DNA of 64,000 nucleotides from Lewinella sp050633125 (GTDB lineage: Bacteria; Bacteroidota; Bacteroidia; Chitinophagales; Saprospiraceae), in the NCBI RefSeq assembly GCF_050633125.1, contig NZ_JBOEFX010000025.1, forward strand, positions 62,001 to 126,000, given 5' to 3'. Positions 45,204 to 54,270 of this stretch are shown in pieces. Under the pieces are notes generated by a model that saw only the letters and a program-made list of their open reading frames with translations, was not told the DNA's origin and ran no database searches. Both the position numbers and the translations under genes were made by a program. How positions within the stretch are numbered: position 1 is the first letter of the stretch; each line of letters opens with the position of its first letter.

Positions 45204-45578
45204 ATGAAAAGTTTAAATCCAGTATGTTGGTTTGATATTAATGTTTCAAACTTAAATGAGTCAAAAGGATTTTATGAATCAGTATTCGATATAAAGCTGA
45301 CTGATTTACCAGCTGAGTGGGGAAAACAATCCACTTTCCCATTTGATGAACAAGGGCCTAATGCGACAGGTGCTTTAGTTGAAAAAAGTGATATAAGTGC
45401 TAATGGAAATAATACTGTAATATATTTTGCCTCAGCAGATTGTGTTACTGAAGAGGTAAGAGTAGAAAAAGCAGGAGGCAAAATAATTAGGCCTAAAATG
45501 CCGATAGGAGAATTTGGTTATATTTCTTTGTTTCTGGATTTAGACGGCAATACAATAGGTCTATACTCCAAGAAATAA
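45204..45578 (+). CDS. VOC-family (glyoxalase/bleomycin-resistance fold) protein
   Basis: This 124-residue protein has the paired beta-alpha-beta-beta-beta modules of the VOC fold: 'CWFDINVSNLNESKGFYESVFDI' and 'GGKIIRPKMPIGEFGYISLFLDLDGNTIGLYSK'. The second module ends with the usual acidic metal ligand position. Members include glyoxalase I, antibiotic-binding proteins and sugar- or aldehyde-metabolising enzymes; the short length fits the DUF1428/GloA-like group. It is probably regulated with the preceding AraC gene. Confidence 0.9.
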   Translation: MKSLNPVCWFDINVSNLNESKGFYESVFDIKLTDLPAEWGKQSTFPFDEQGPNATGALVEKSDISANGNNTVIYFASADCVTEEVRVEKAGGKIIRPKMPIGEFGYISLFLDLDGNTIGLYSKK

Positions 45579-46070
45579 TATTTCAAATAACGGAAAAGTA
45601 TAAAATGGTAAGTGGGGTTATGCACCTCACTTGCCATTCATCGTAATACTGTATATAGATAGCAATCCTGCTTGCTATTATCTCAATATAAAAGTACGAC
45701 TACTGCTACTTTTATCGCTGATAGCACAAATGTAAGAGGAAGCCTAAAAGTGTTTTTTGCCTATTGTGTGGTCGACTAAAAGGAGATGTTGAAGGAGTAT
45801 TTTGCAAGATGGAATTAAGAGCTTTGCACTGTTCATTAATAGATTCCGAAAGGAGCGCAAGAATTATGAATGTGGAAGGTCAAGAATAAAAGGTTATACC
45901 CGAGAGCATCATACGGCAATAGAAATGAAATAATTACGCGACATTTGGTGAGCTTGAGGTTAGCTAAATCTGTGTTACCACTATTCTTTTTACCCAGGAA
46001 TAAGCCCAGTACGCTATAAATCAAAATTCGTACTTTTGAGTAGTGCCTTCCATAAAACGACACCCAAGCC
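45579..46070. other. Intergenic region without a recognised gene
   Basis: About 490 bases. A minus-strand 80-codon frame (45836-46078) overlaps the promoter and start of the next gene and has no family resemblance. A short inverted repeat around agcaatcctgcttgct lies at about 45661-45676. Confidence 0.4.
46031..46038 (+). promoter_or_regulatory. Candidate -7 box (TACTTTTG) for the T9SS cargo gene
   Basis: TACTTTTG fits TAnnTTTG and lies 33 bases before the ATG at 46071. Confidence 0.4.
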
Positions 46071-46781
46071 ATGCTCAAATACCTCCTTCTTGCTCCAATG
46101 CTAGTCTTCCAGACGCTTGCGCAATCTCAGAGTTTCACGCTGAGCCCAAACCCTGTTGCGGTTGAAGCAGGCCTTGAGACACTCAGTTTTCCGGGCGGAC
46201 TTATTGCGGAATCATTCATCACCAACAATACTGCGGATACGCTCTACATGAAATGGGATCGCATCGTCAATGATAAACCCGACTGCTGGGTGACGTCTGT
46301 TTTTGGGGTTTGGATTCAAGCTATACCAACAGTTAATTCATTGGAATTCAATTTACTCCCCAATCGTACGGAGCATATCGATGTTTTGACCTTTGTTGAT
46401 CCACAAGGAGATGGTCTTACCGCCGGAGAAGCAGAGGTCGTACTGAAAATCACCAACCTTAATGACGCCGCAGATACTTTGCTGGTAACCTATCATTTTA
46501 CAGTAACAGGAGATGTTAACTGTATTACCAGTACCTCCGAAATTGACGATGAAGTTTTTAAAATATACCCCAACCCATCGGCTGATTTCTTTCAGTTAAC
46601 GGAAACACAAGCAATTCAACAACTCCAGGTTTATGATGTGTTGGGTCAGCAAGTGCGGCAATTTAAGGTAACACCCAATCAGTATTATGATATGAATGGT
46701 TTGCCGGCTGGCGTCTATTGGGTGCAGCTAATGGGCAAAAGGGGAGAAGTGATTAAAACCGTTAAGTTTTTGAAATATTAG
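46071..46781 (+). CDS. T9SS-sorted secreted protein, beta-sandwich type
   Basis: This 236-residue protein has a Sec signal peptide (MLKYLLLAPMLVFQTLAQSQ) and a mature beta-rich domain ('VAVEAGLETLSFPGGLIAESFITNNTADTLYMKWDR') with the look of an Ig-like or MSP-like fold. The last ~75 residues form a T9SS type A sorting domain ('KIYPNPSADFFQL...YDMNGLPAGVYWVQLMGKRGEVIKTVKFLKY'). Function beyond surface delivery is unknown. A word repeat follows (46817-46852). Confidence 0.88.
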   Translation: MLKYLLLAPMLVFQTLAQSQSFTLSPNPVAVEAGLETLSFPGGLIAESFITNNTADTLYMKWDRIVNDKPDCWVTSVFGVWIQAIPTVNSLEFNLLPNRTEHIDVLTFVDPQGDGLTAGEAEVVLKITNLNDAADTLLVTYHFTVTGDVNCITSTSEIDDEVFKIYPNPSADFFQLTETQAIQQLQVYDVLGQQVRQFKVTPNQYYDMNGLPAGVYWVQLMGKRGEVIKTVKFLKY

Positions 46782-46816
46782 GTTTTTTGAATGATTTAAG
46801 CTGTTTTAGAAAAAAT

Positions 46817-46852
46817 CCCTTCTATGACCTTATAATCACTTATATGGTTCAA
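46817..46852. repeat. TTATATGGTTCAA family word repeat
   Basis: accttataatcacttatatg followed by gttcaa, between convergent genes. See the copies near 3.8, 51.7 and 60.96 kb. Confidence 0.55.
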
Positions 46853-46872
46853 TTCATTTTTATAAAGCCCAA

Positions 46873-47589
46873 CTAAAACTTATAAGTTATCAAAATATCA
46901 TTCAGAAGAAACAGCTCCGAACTGCTGATGGTATAGCTGTTGTAAAAAAGTTCATTGTTCTCGTCCAGCAGCGGTAGGTCTTCGTGAAGGATACTGAGTT
47001 TAGGACCGATTTCTACCCTGATCTGAATTTTTTCATCAATGTAAAAGCCTAAGCCCAAGGTAGGGATGATGCCAAATTCATAGCTGTTGAAGTCGTTGAC
47101 GGCACTGAATTCTTCTTCCGGTTCGCTGTCGGGTAAATTCGGGTTGTCTAGTAATGCCAGCGAGGCAATTTGGGCACGATTGTACTGGCCAAACAGGTCG
47201 AAACTCCAATAGTATTCTATCACTTTGGTGCGGAATACTTGCTCGTACCCAAGCCGTAGACCGTGGTTTTGGCGCTGCCAGTAGCGATTTTCTACCGTGC
47301 GTAGGGAGTTGTTGGAAAGCATCTTCTCATAGCGGCGCAAAATCCCATTGTCTCGGTAGTTGGCTCCCCGCCGGTTGGTAAGATAGCGTAGACGTAATTT
47401 CCCCTCTTTCACTTGTTGTGTAAAGAATAGTTCCATACCCAATCCTACATTGTTATTGGTACTGCCAGTGACGATAATCGGCAAAAGGTCAAAGCCTATC
47501 TCGTGGCGTGGCGGGTAATTCCTGTCCTGCCCCCAAAGGAATAAGGGCGCAAACAAGCATAAAAAGAGAGTAGCGAGTCTATGGAGCAT
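46873..47589 (-). CDS. Hypothetical outer-membrane beta-barrel-like protein
   Basis: The 238-residue protein has a Sec signal (MLHRLATLFLCLFAPLFLWGQ) and an N-terminal 'HEIGFDLLPIIVTGS'. Alternating amphipathic strands follow, such as 'WSFDLFGQYNRAQIASL', 'FNSYEFGIIPTLGLGFYIDEKIQIRVEIGPKL', and it ends in 'LLNDILITYKF', a terminal Phe typical of outer-membrane barrels. The strand number is consistent with an 8-10-strand barrel. No specific transporter family can be assigned. Confidence 0.72.
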   Translation of the reverse strand: MLHRLATLFLCLFAPLFLWGQDRNYPPRHEIGFDLLPIIVTGSTNNNVGLGMELFFTQQVKEGKLRLRYLTNRRGANYRDNGILRRYEKMLSNNSLRTVENRYWQRQNHGLRLGYEQVFRTKVIEYYWSFDLFGQYNRAQIASLALLDNPNLPDSEPEEEFSAVNDFNSYEFGIIPTLGLGFYIDEKIQIRVEIGPKLSILHEDLPLLDENNELFYNSYTISSSELFLLNDILITYKF

Positions 47590-47821
47590 GATTTGGCTTT
47601 TTTTTAGAACGATGAGAGGAGATTGCTATTTTCAAAAGGCGCTTTTTTAAGAATTCGGGCAGCTGGCTGTGCTTATTACTGTTTTTCTAAACTTCTTTTT
47701 ACCTTTGAGTTGCAACGTCTATTTATTTCCATTGCCCAGAAAGGAGGAATGCACTTTTGCCGGTTACTCAGTGAGGTTACTGAGTCAGCCATAATTTCAC
47801 CTTGTTTAAACCAATCATTTT

Positions 47822-49111
47822 ATGTGGAGATTTTTCTTAGGCTTATCATTAGTGCTGAGCAGTGTGCAAATCGCTAGCGCACAAATTCAGGAACCTTGTG
47901 CCGCAGCGCATTACCTCAATCATTTAGAGGCTACTCACCCCGGCTTTGAAGCCGCTACTCGGCAGGTGTATGATCGGGTTCGTGGCCAGGGGCAGGCCCG
48001 CGACTTTACGCTGGTTACTATTCCGGTGGTGGTGCATTTGGTATACCAAAATGAAGAACAAAATTTGCCTGATAGCCTCATTGAGGCGGTCTTGGATGTG
48101 CTTAATGAAGATTATCGCCGTCTGAATGCTGATGCTGGACAGGTGCGCGAAGATTTCCTACCTGTAGTGGATGATCCTTTTATTCAGTTTGAATTGGCGG
48201 GAGTAGAGCGCGTTTCTACTACGGCTACTTTTGAGCTGGATATATTGGGAGGCACCTTGCCTGACAATGTAAAAACGACGGTTACCGGCGGCTCCGATGC
48301 CTGGGACCCTGAGCATCACCTCAACATTTGGGTGTGCAACATCGAAGGGGGGGCACTCTTGGGTTATGCCTACCCACCAGCAGACCTGAGCCATTGGCCA
48401 GAAGATGCTTCTGCACCGAGTCCAGCGTTGGATGGAGTCGTCATTCATTACGAAGTTTTTCGGCGTACCGGCACCTTTACCACCAGTGGCTTGTTTGGCT
48501 TAGAAGATATAACCGTCCCAGTACGTGGCCGTACCATCACCCACGAAGTTGGGCACTACCTGGGCCTACGCCATATTTGGGGCGATGGCCTCCTTTCAAT
48601 TTTTGGTATCCCGGATTGTAGTGCAGATGATGGCGTAGAAGATACGCCCAACCAAGGTTTGAACAGCCAATTCAGTTGTGACCCTACCAATAATACCTGC
48701 GAAGAAGGCAGCGGCGACTTGCCCGATATGTGGGAGAATTTCATGGATTATGCGCAGGAAGATTGCCAGAATAGTTTCACCTTCGGGCAAATAGAAATCA
48801 TGCGGAGCGTACTGGATAACGAGCGCGCCGGACTGGTAGGAGGTTCGGTAAGCACGCGGGAAGGGCTGCTACCAGCTAGCGCATTGCAGCTTTATCCCAA
48901 CCCCGCCACGGATTACCTAATCATCCAGCGAGACAACACCGCCAGCGCCACTGTACGCTTACACAATGCCCAGGGGCAAGTGGTAAAACAGTGGCTCTCA
49001 TGCACACAAAACCGCTTGGAAGTAGCCACCTCTTCTCTGCCAGCAGGGTTGTACTATGTGCAGTACATCAGCAGAGAAGGACAATTGACCAAAGCAGTGG
49101 TGGTGGAGTAA
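47822..49111 (+). CDS. M43-type (pappalysin/cytophagalysin) zinc metalloprotease with T9SS sorting domain
   Basis: This 429-residue protein has a Sec signal peptide (MWRFFLGLSLVLSSVQIASAQ). The propeptide-like region is followed by the M43 catalytic domain with zinc site H241-E-V-G-H245 ... H251 ('HEVGHYLGLRHIW', HExxHxxGxxH). The Met-turn motif appears as 'WENFMDYAQEDCQNSFTFGQIEIM', plus the conserved Cys pairs. A T9SS type A sorting domain ends it ('LQLYPNPATDYLIIQR...LPAGLYYVQYIS'). It is expected to digest extracellular protein after secretion. A strong hairpin follows the stop. Confidence 0.93.
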   Translation: MWRFFLGLSLVLSSVQIASAQIQEPCAAAHYLNHLEATHPGFEAATRQVYDRVRGQGQARDFTLVTIPVVVHLVYQNEEQNLPDSLIEAVLDVLNEDYRRLNADAGQVREDFLPVVDDPFIQFELAGVERVSTTATFELDILGGTLPDNVKTTVTGGSDAWDPEHHLNIWVCNIEGGALLGYAYPPADLSHWPEDASAPSPALDGVVIHYEVFRRTGTFTTSGLFGLEDITVPVRGRTITHEVGHYLGLRHIWGDGLLSIFGIPDCSADDGVEDTPNQGLNSQFSCDPTNNTCEEGSGDLPDMWENFMDYAQEDCQNSFTFGQIEIMRSVLDNERAGLVGGSVSTREGLLPASALQLYPNPATDYLIIQRDNTASATVRLHNAQGQVVKQWLSCTQNRLEVATSSLPAGLYYVQYISREGQLTKAVVVE

Positions 49112-49130
49112 CGAGTGTTTTCTATTCGAG

Positions 49131-49171
49131 AACAGTAACTTGAGCTTCGCACTGAAGCTCAAGTTACTGTT
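49131..49171. terminator. Perfect 18 bp hairpin (bidirectional terminator)
   Basis: AACAGTAACTTGAGCTTC (49131-49148), loop GCACT, and its exact complement (49154-49171). It sits between the convergent metalloprotease and orphan lipoprotein genes. It has no strong T-run, so it may act with Rho or as an RNA-stabilising stem. Confidence 0.7.
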
Positions 49172-49233
49172 AATCAATTCTAAAAGATGCATTGAGAGTA
49201 TAATAAGGAGCAGCGTACTTACCCAGCTTATTT

Positions 49234-50544
49234 TTATTCGATGTTCACACATTCTCGTTGATAACCGATTCTTTCTTGCCAGAAGCGATCACTTTCGTTG
49301 TAAAAATATTGAGGAGACACTTCGCGGTAAGTAGAAGGACCTGAAAATTGCGTGCCACACAAGTGGAGCCCCGTTGGATTATCAAGTTCACTAAGGAAAG
49401 GTAAGCGCTCAAGAAGGGCTACAGGTAATTCAGGTAGGGTATATGATGAGGTAGCCGTTGGGTCCAGGTATACATTCCAAGTACAGCGATATTTACGCCC
49501 TTCGTAATTGATGGTAAAGTAATACCAGCTTGCAACGACCAAGTCTAGACCCTCTGTATTGAAAAAATCGCAACTCCGACTATTAAGGTTGCCATCAAGG
49601 CCGGAAGGCGCTAGTTCAATTTGCTCAGGTAGCGTCGTAGTACTCATGCCAACCCCGTTTCCATACGAAGTGAAGGCTTTGAAGATGATGGGAGTCGTCG
49701 TTGAATCATTGGGAACCATCAATGTTACCTCATCTGCTGGTTGGGTACTATCCTCATTGATTAAACCGTGACTAATGTATAAATCCTTGATTGGGGCTTC
49801 TTCGTATGTACCATACAATTCATATCTCCAGTTTTCGAGATAAGGAAAGCGGACGGTTTGGGGCTCACTAATAACGGTGAAGTCCTGGTAGTCTAAGGTC
49901 AACTCGTTGTTATAGAAATAGGGAGGTGGAGGCATAATAAACCCTCTCTGTATCGTTTCACTGCTCCGTTTGGTTGTGACAAAAATGGGTTTTTGATTGG
50001 GAATACTTCCCGATATGCTTATGTAGCCGATATGGTTGTCGTGATCCAGTGATACAGGAGTTGCATTTAGACTGTTACGGACAAAGCTAATTTCCTCTAA
50101 ATCTTCAGGGGTATTATTGATAATAATTCGAAGGCCCGGAGGAGAGTATGTTCGATTACTACCATGTTTATTCGGTGTGGAAAAGTCCTTACCCGTTTCT
50201 ACGGAAGTAAGGGTGTTTATTTCAACGATTGTTTCAAGACCTTCAAAACCATATCCATCGCGGGCATAAACGATGGAAAAATCCAAGTCTTCGGTGCAAT
50301 GATCGGTAAGAATCATGCGCTTGGTCGTTCCCCAGTCAGCACGGTAATCTTTGAGAACAGTTCCATTAGCATCGCTAACAAAAGTCCAATCAGTACGGTC
50401 GATATGATTATTCTCCGAAGTGGGTATAGTATAGCTCACTTCAAACGAGGGGTGCTCCCCCGGGCAACTAGGAACATCATCATCTTCATTACGACAAGTA
50501 CTAATCAGTAGTAAAAACAGAGAGAGCGCGAATAAATTTTTCAT
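49234..50544 (-). CDS. Hypothetical lipoprotein, second gene of an orphan pair
   Basis: This 436-residue protein starts with a lipoprotein-like signal 'MKNLFALSLFLLLISTCRNEDDD' (Cys at residue 17). The mature part is beta-rich with no recognised domain ('FEVSYTIPTSENNHIDRTDWTFVSDANGTVLKDYRADW'). It carries regularly spaced aromatic residues and a C-terminal 'CNWNVYL'-like strand ('YRCTWNVYLDPTATSSY'). It begins 5 bases after the end of the preceding gene and so is in one operon with it. It is likely to face the periplasm or surface. Confidence 0.65.
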   Translation of the reverse strand: MKNLFALSLFLLLISTCRNEDDDVPSCPGEHPSFEVSYTIPTSENNHIDRTDWTFVSDANGTVLKDYRADWGTTKRMILTDHCTEDLDFSIVYARDGYGFEGLETIVEINTLTSVETGKDFSTPNKHGSNRTYSPPGLRIIINNTPEDLEEISFVRNSLNATPVSLDHDNHIGYISISGSIPNQKPIFVTTKRSSETIQRGFIMPPPPYFYNNELTLDYQDFTVISEPQTVRFPYLENWRYELYGTYEEAPIKDLYISHGLINEDSTQPADEVTLMVPNDSTTTPIIFKAFTSYGNGVGMSTTTLPEQIELAPSGLDGNLNSRSCDFFNTEGLDLVVASWYYFTINYEGRKYRCTWNVYLDPTATSSYTLPELPVALLERLPFLSELDNPTGLHLCGTQFSGPSTYREVSPQYFYNESDRFWQERIGYQRECVNIE

Positions 50545-50549
50545 AAAAT

Positions 50550-51593
50550 CTAAATCTCATTTTCGTTTAAGAAGTTATCAATTTCAGCAAGTTCTTCTTG
50601 TTCCAGCATTTCTTCGTCGCTGACGAACTCTTCATCAAGGCCTCTTCCACGGATTCTGTTGAATAAATCAGTGGCAGCATTGAAGACGGTACCGTCATAA
50701 TATCGTGCGCTGGAGCCCTCTCCTTCAGGGCTGCCGTGATCGGCATTGATGGAGGTTCTCCAAACCTCGGCGTGATCTCTCCACTCTTGGGTGTCGACCA
50801 GTTCGGGTGGGGTGAACCATACATTCCATGTGAGAATATTACCAAACTTGAGCATGTTTCCGGCTCCGGTGTTGAAAATTCCCAGGATCAGTTGATTGAA
50901 TTTGTCGACAATAATGTTCCCGGTGGGGAAAATCTCACCAATCTGTACACTGAGGTTACCTACCGTCCAGGCTTCGGGGTGTCGGGCAAAATCGGGAATG
51001 GGAAAAGAATCACTTTCGCCGGTTTTTAACGGAAACAGCACTTGGTTCCGGTCACCCGGAAGGTGAGTTCTCACCCTTATGGCATTGGCTTTATCGGATG
51101 GAAAAGGCAGCTTGCTATTGGCAAACCGATCCCAGAGCTTTTTTACCTTGGGTTTTTGCATGGCGCTTGGGCTAAACCAAATTTTTCCTTCAACGGACAT
51201 GTCGGCTGCTAAGGTTCTACTGGTTTCGTCTACCCAGCCGCGTTGCCCTGTAACGGTGACTTCTACATTCATGGAGCCTAGTGAAGGAGACGTCATACCC
51301 TGCTGTGGGCAAATAATGGAGTATACTTTCCCCGTATCGGTGTAGCCGATTCTGGAAATATCGGGCGCAAACATTTGGTAACACCGCTTTTCGTCGGGTT
51401 TGTCTTGCCTGGTAGCCCAACTAAACTCGGGCCATATCACTTTTTGCTGGCGTTGGAGGAGATCAATATTGTCGAGGTTGTCGCAAATCTCCAAACATGA
51501 AAGGTCAGGATCAGGATAGGCAAACTCAGGCTCTGAGGCAGCGAAGCCTCCTACCCATCCTGCTGGGATGTTTAGGTTATCATCAGTAGTCAT
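50550..51593 (-). CDS. Hypothetical protein, first gene of an orphan pair
   Basis: This 347-residue protein has no signal peptide or membrane helix. 'LSCLEICDNLDNIDLLQRQQKVIWPEFSW' opens it; a Gly/Pro-rich middle ('LGSMNVEVTVTGQRGW') and an acidic C-terminus ('EEFVSDEEMLEQEELAEIDNFLNENEI') follow. No family is recognised. It is the first gene of a two-gene unit with the lipoprotein at 49234-50544, separated by 5 bases. Upstream lies a TTATATGGTTCAA word repeat. Confidence 0.6.
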   Translation of the reverse strand: MTTDDNLNIPAGWVGGFAASEPEFAYPDPDLSCLEICDNLDNIDLLQRQQKVIWPEFSWATRQDKPDEKRCYQMFAPDISRIGYTDTGKVYSIICPQQGMTSPSLGSMNVEVTVTGQRGWVDETSRTLAADMSVEGKIWFSPSAMQKPKVKKLWDRFANSKLPFPSDKANAIRVRTHLPGDRNQVLFPLKTGESDSFPIPDFARHPEAWTVGNLSVQIGEIFPTGNIIVDKFNQLILGIFNTGAGNMLKFGNILTWNVWFTPPELVDTQEWRDHAEVWRTSINADHGSPEGEGSSARYYDGTVFNAATDLFNRIRGRGLDEEFVSDEEMLEQEELAEIDNFLNENEI

Positions 51594-51678
51594 TGAATAT
51601 GGTTGTGTTATTGGTGTAAAAATGTGTGTTTGTAAAAATACTATATTTTGCTCGATTGGCGTCCAATTGAGCGATGGT

Positions 51679-51714
51679 ACTTATATGACCTTCTATTTCC
51701 TTATATGGTTCAAA
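51679..51714. repeat. TTATATGGTTCAA family word repeat
   Basis: acttatatgaccttctattt followed by ccttatatggttcaaa, in the gap before the orphan pair. Confidence 0.55.
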
Positions 51715-51735
51715 TTTTCTTTGCTAAAACAGGCA

Positions 51736-52656
51736 CTACTTCTCCTTCTGCGGCACCGTCCACTCAATGTCCCAGTTTTTTAGGTAATCCTCAATGGGCC
51801 CCAAACCAATGGATTTGCGGCGCTGGTTGACGTATTCGGGGTCTTGGATTTCGAACACACTGCCTTCACCGGTTTCTGGGTTGTAGCTCACCTGTGAACC
51901 ATAAATCTGGGGTTGATCTTTGCGCATCAGGATGCGATCCTGCATCAAAGCCAAATGGGAACCACTCGACTCGCCTGCTTCTACGGAGGCTTGCAAAAGT
52001 GAGATGTACTTCTCCTGCGCTTCTAGTGGGGCATGCTGGATTACCAAAAATAGAGCAGTATTTGCTTTGCGGCCCACCTTGCTTCGGCCTACCCAGCCAT
52101 GCTCTTCGATGATGTCGATGCACTCTAGCAACAAGAGGCTGTCTTCCTGGGCCCAGAGCGTATTGAAATATTCCTTTTCAGGAGAATCGAAACCATATTT
52201 CTTGGTGATTTCTTCATAGATACCACGAAGTGTCTGGTCTTTCATAGAAATTTCTTCCAGTTGATCTTTGAGCGGGAAATCGAAATCTTTCTCGAATTCG
52301 GCTTTCTTTTCCGCTACCGTTGCGAGAATGGGCGCCCAAGTGGGTAGATCATGGAGGCTTTCCAGATCAGTGTCGCGTTCCAGATGGGCTAGATTGATCC
52401 AGCCCTTGTCTACCGAAATGATCAGATTGACGGTGGCTTTGTCGGTGTTACCAGCCAGTGCCCAGGAGCAGGCGGCGTTGTAATATTGCGAAGCATTACC
52501 TTCCTCCAGGGCGAATGCCTGTTCGTAAGATTGTGCCGAGGCTTCAAAGTTACCTTCGCTGTATTGTTGATCACCAATACGGATAAACTCTGCAAAATTC
52601 TGAGCGGTCAAGGTGAAAGAGGAGAGAATAAGCAAGAGCGCGAATAATTGTTTCAT
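51736..52656 (-). CDS. Secreted TPR protein with DUF6624-like C-terminus
   Basis: The 306-residue protein has a Sec signal (MKQLFALLLILSSFTLTAQ), two tetratricopeptide-like repeats ('IRIGDQQYSEGNFEASAQSYEQAFALEEGNA', 'YYNAACSWALAGNTDKATVNLIISVDKGW'), and a C-terminal ~150 residues of DUF6624 type ('QTLRGIYEEITKKYGFDSPE', 'IIEEHGWVGRSKVGRKANTALFLVIQHAPLEAQEKYIS'). The domain is widespread in Bacteroidota and uncharacterised. It is expected in the periplasm. Confidence 0.8.
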   Translation of the reverse strand: MKQLFALLLILSSFTLTAQNFAEFIRIGDQQYSEGNFEASAQSYEQAFALEEGNASQYYNAACSWALAGNTDKATVNLIISVDKGWINLAHLERDTDLESLHDLPTWAPILATVAEKKAEFEKDFDFPLKDQLEEISMKDQTLRGIYEEITKKYGFDSPEKEYFNTLWAQEDSLLLLECIDIIEEHGWVGRSKVGRKANTALFLVIQHAPLEAQEKYISLLQASVEAGESSGSHLALMQDRILMRKDQPQIYGSQVSYNPETGEGSVFEIQDPEYVNQRRKSIGLGPIEDYLKNWDIEWTVPQKEK

Positions 52657-52690
52657 GATGTTGTTTTTAAGTTAGAGATTTAATTATCAA

Positions 52691-52731
52691 AAATAAAAAA
52701 ACGGAATAGATTCGTTCATATCTATTCCGTT
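52691..52731 (-). terminator. Rho-independent terminator of the blaI-blaR1 operon
   Basis: On the minus strand AACGGAATAGAT pairs exactly with ATCTATTCCGTT across an 8-base loop and is followed by TTTTTTATTT. It lies about 190 bases after the BlaR1-like stop. Confidence 0.8.
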
Positions 52732-52918
52732 AAAAACTTAGTCAGGTGATTTCATTTAAATATAAGTCTGGACTTTCGGCAAAAGTCCGTAGAGAAGATG
52801 CGGGCTGCTTCGCGCCCTCAAGGTAAAGGGTAGAGGGATAGTGAACGATTAGGAATTAATTCCCAACTTCGATTAAAAAAGCTGATGTTGGAAAATTTAC
52901 AAACAATTTCTAAAACGA

Positions 52919-54268
52919 TCAAAATTTGAATTTGATGGGCAGTACTATTTGTACACTCACTGGTTTTCCGTTATGTTGACCAGGGGTAAAATCAGGTAAT
53001 TGTCGGACGGTAGCTAGTGCCGCTTCGTTCAGCGCGGCGTGTTCGGTGGTCTTTTCCGTAACAAGTTGAACATCAGTTACGCGGCCTTGGGTGTCTACTA
53101 CAAATTTTGTCACAGCCAGCCCTTCTTGATTTGCTTCAATAGCCTCCTTGGGATATTTAAGATGTTCAAAAATGAAAGTGAGCAAATTCTTACTAGAGCA
53201 GTCCTTCAGCTCTCGCCCAGTATAGCCTTCGCATTTACCGAAAACGGGCATCTGATCTACTTTTTCGTAAATTTTAGTTTTTACAATAGCCATATCTTCG
53301 GTAAGGGTAGCGGGATCGAAAGTGATAACAGTATCAATTCGTTCGAAGAATTTTGCTTCGTCTGAGAGATCGTTTACCACTTTGTCCATTTCCTCTTGCG
53401 CTTCGGCATCTTCGCAAGCCATCAAGAGCATCAAGGTGAGGGGAAGGAACAACAGATACTTACCCAATGCAAGGGTAGAAGAAGGTGATTTCGTCATCAT
53501 AATAATACGTTTTTTAAGTTGTGAAGTATGAAAAGTCTGCACAAGTGGCAGGTCGGGTTGCTGTAAACATTGACGAAGCAGCAGCTTGCCGTACTCGCGG
53601 GTGGGCGTAGCTTGCAAGACCGTTTCGTCTGCCAGGTATTCGTGAATATTCTCTAGTTCATGGCGGTAAGCATACCACAGCGGATGCCACCAGCAAAAGA
53701 TGCCAACGACTTCAAGGAGTAGGATATCCCAACTGTGTTTTTGCTGAATGTGAGCTTTCTCGTGGGCAACTATGGCTGCTCGTTCGGCTTCGGTAGTATT
53801 GGTTTGATTGCTCCAAAAAAGGAAGTGCAGCCAGGAAAAAGGCGCGTGAGCTTGCTCGTTTTCGATCCAACAGATGCCGCCTTCCCAGCGTTTGTGGCCT
53901 GTACGGTAGTATCGAAAGAGCTTTGTGAGGCCAAAGAGAAAGCGGACAGCGGCAAACAAGGTCCCCAAGAGATAAACTCGCCAAAAGAAACTCGTCCACG
54001 ACCAATTTGTTACCGGAGAAGCACTGATAATATTGGTGTTTTCGGGAGCTACCGTCACGGTTTGTAACCACATCACTGGCATTCCCAACCATTCGGGAGC
54101 TGCCCATAGTGTCGACCATTTTATAAGGGGCAGCACTAAGCCTAACACAAAGGTCCCCAAAAGGTATAGGCGGTTGAGTCGGAAGAATTTCTCCTGTCTC
54201 AGCAATAAGGCATACAAGCCCCAAAAAGCCAGCCAGTAGAGGCTGAGTTCAATGAGATAAGTATTCAT
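52919..54268 (-). CDS. BlaR1-family M56 membrane metalloprotease with TonB-like C-terminus
   Basis: This 449-residue protein has four or five N-terminal hydrophobic helices (about 5-20, 35-54, 90-110, ~270-285). The M56 zinc motif 'IVAHEKAHIQQKHSWD' (HExxH) and 'HPLWYAYRHELENIHEYLADE' carry the third ligand Glu. The C-terminal ~100 residues form a TonB-like domain ('KYPKEAIEANQEGLAVTKFVVDTQG', 'ALATVRQLPDFTPGQHNGKPVSVQIVLPIKF'), a common Bacteroidota variant of BlaR1. It should sense something outside and cleave the BlaI-type repressor encoded 2 bases upstream. A beta-lactam-binding domain is absent, so the signal is not necessarily a drug. Confidence 0.9.
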   Translation of the reverse strand: MNTYLIELSLYWLAFWGLYALLLRQEKFFRLNRLYLLGTFVLGLVLPLIKWSTLWAAPEWLGMPVMWLQTVTVAPENTNIISASPVTNWSWTSFFWRVYLLGTLFAAVRFLFGLTKLFRYYRTGHKRWEGGICWIENEQAHAPFSWLHFLFWSNQTNTTEAERAAIVAHEKAHIQQKHSWDILLLEVVGIFCWWHPLWYAYRHELENIHEYLADETVLQATPTREYGKLLLRQCLQQPDLPLVQTFHTSQLKKRIIMMTKSPSSTLALGKYLLFLPLTLMLLMACEDAEAQEEMDKVVNDLSDEAKFFERIDTVITFDPATLTEDMAIVKTKIYEKVDQMPVFGKCEGYTGRELKDCSSKNLLTFIFEHLKYPKEAIEANQEGLAVTKFVVDTQGRVTDVQLVTEKTTEHAALNEAALATVRQLPDFTPGQHNGKPVSVQIVLPIKFKF

Positions 54269-54270
54269 AA

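Noticed and set aside
45836..46078. 80-codon minus-strand frame
   Set aside because: It covers the promoter-like box and start of the T9SS gene at 46071 and has no family pattern.
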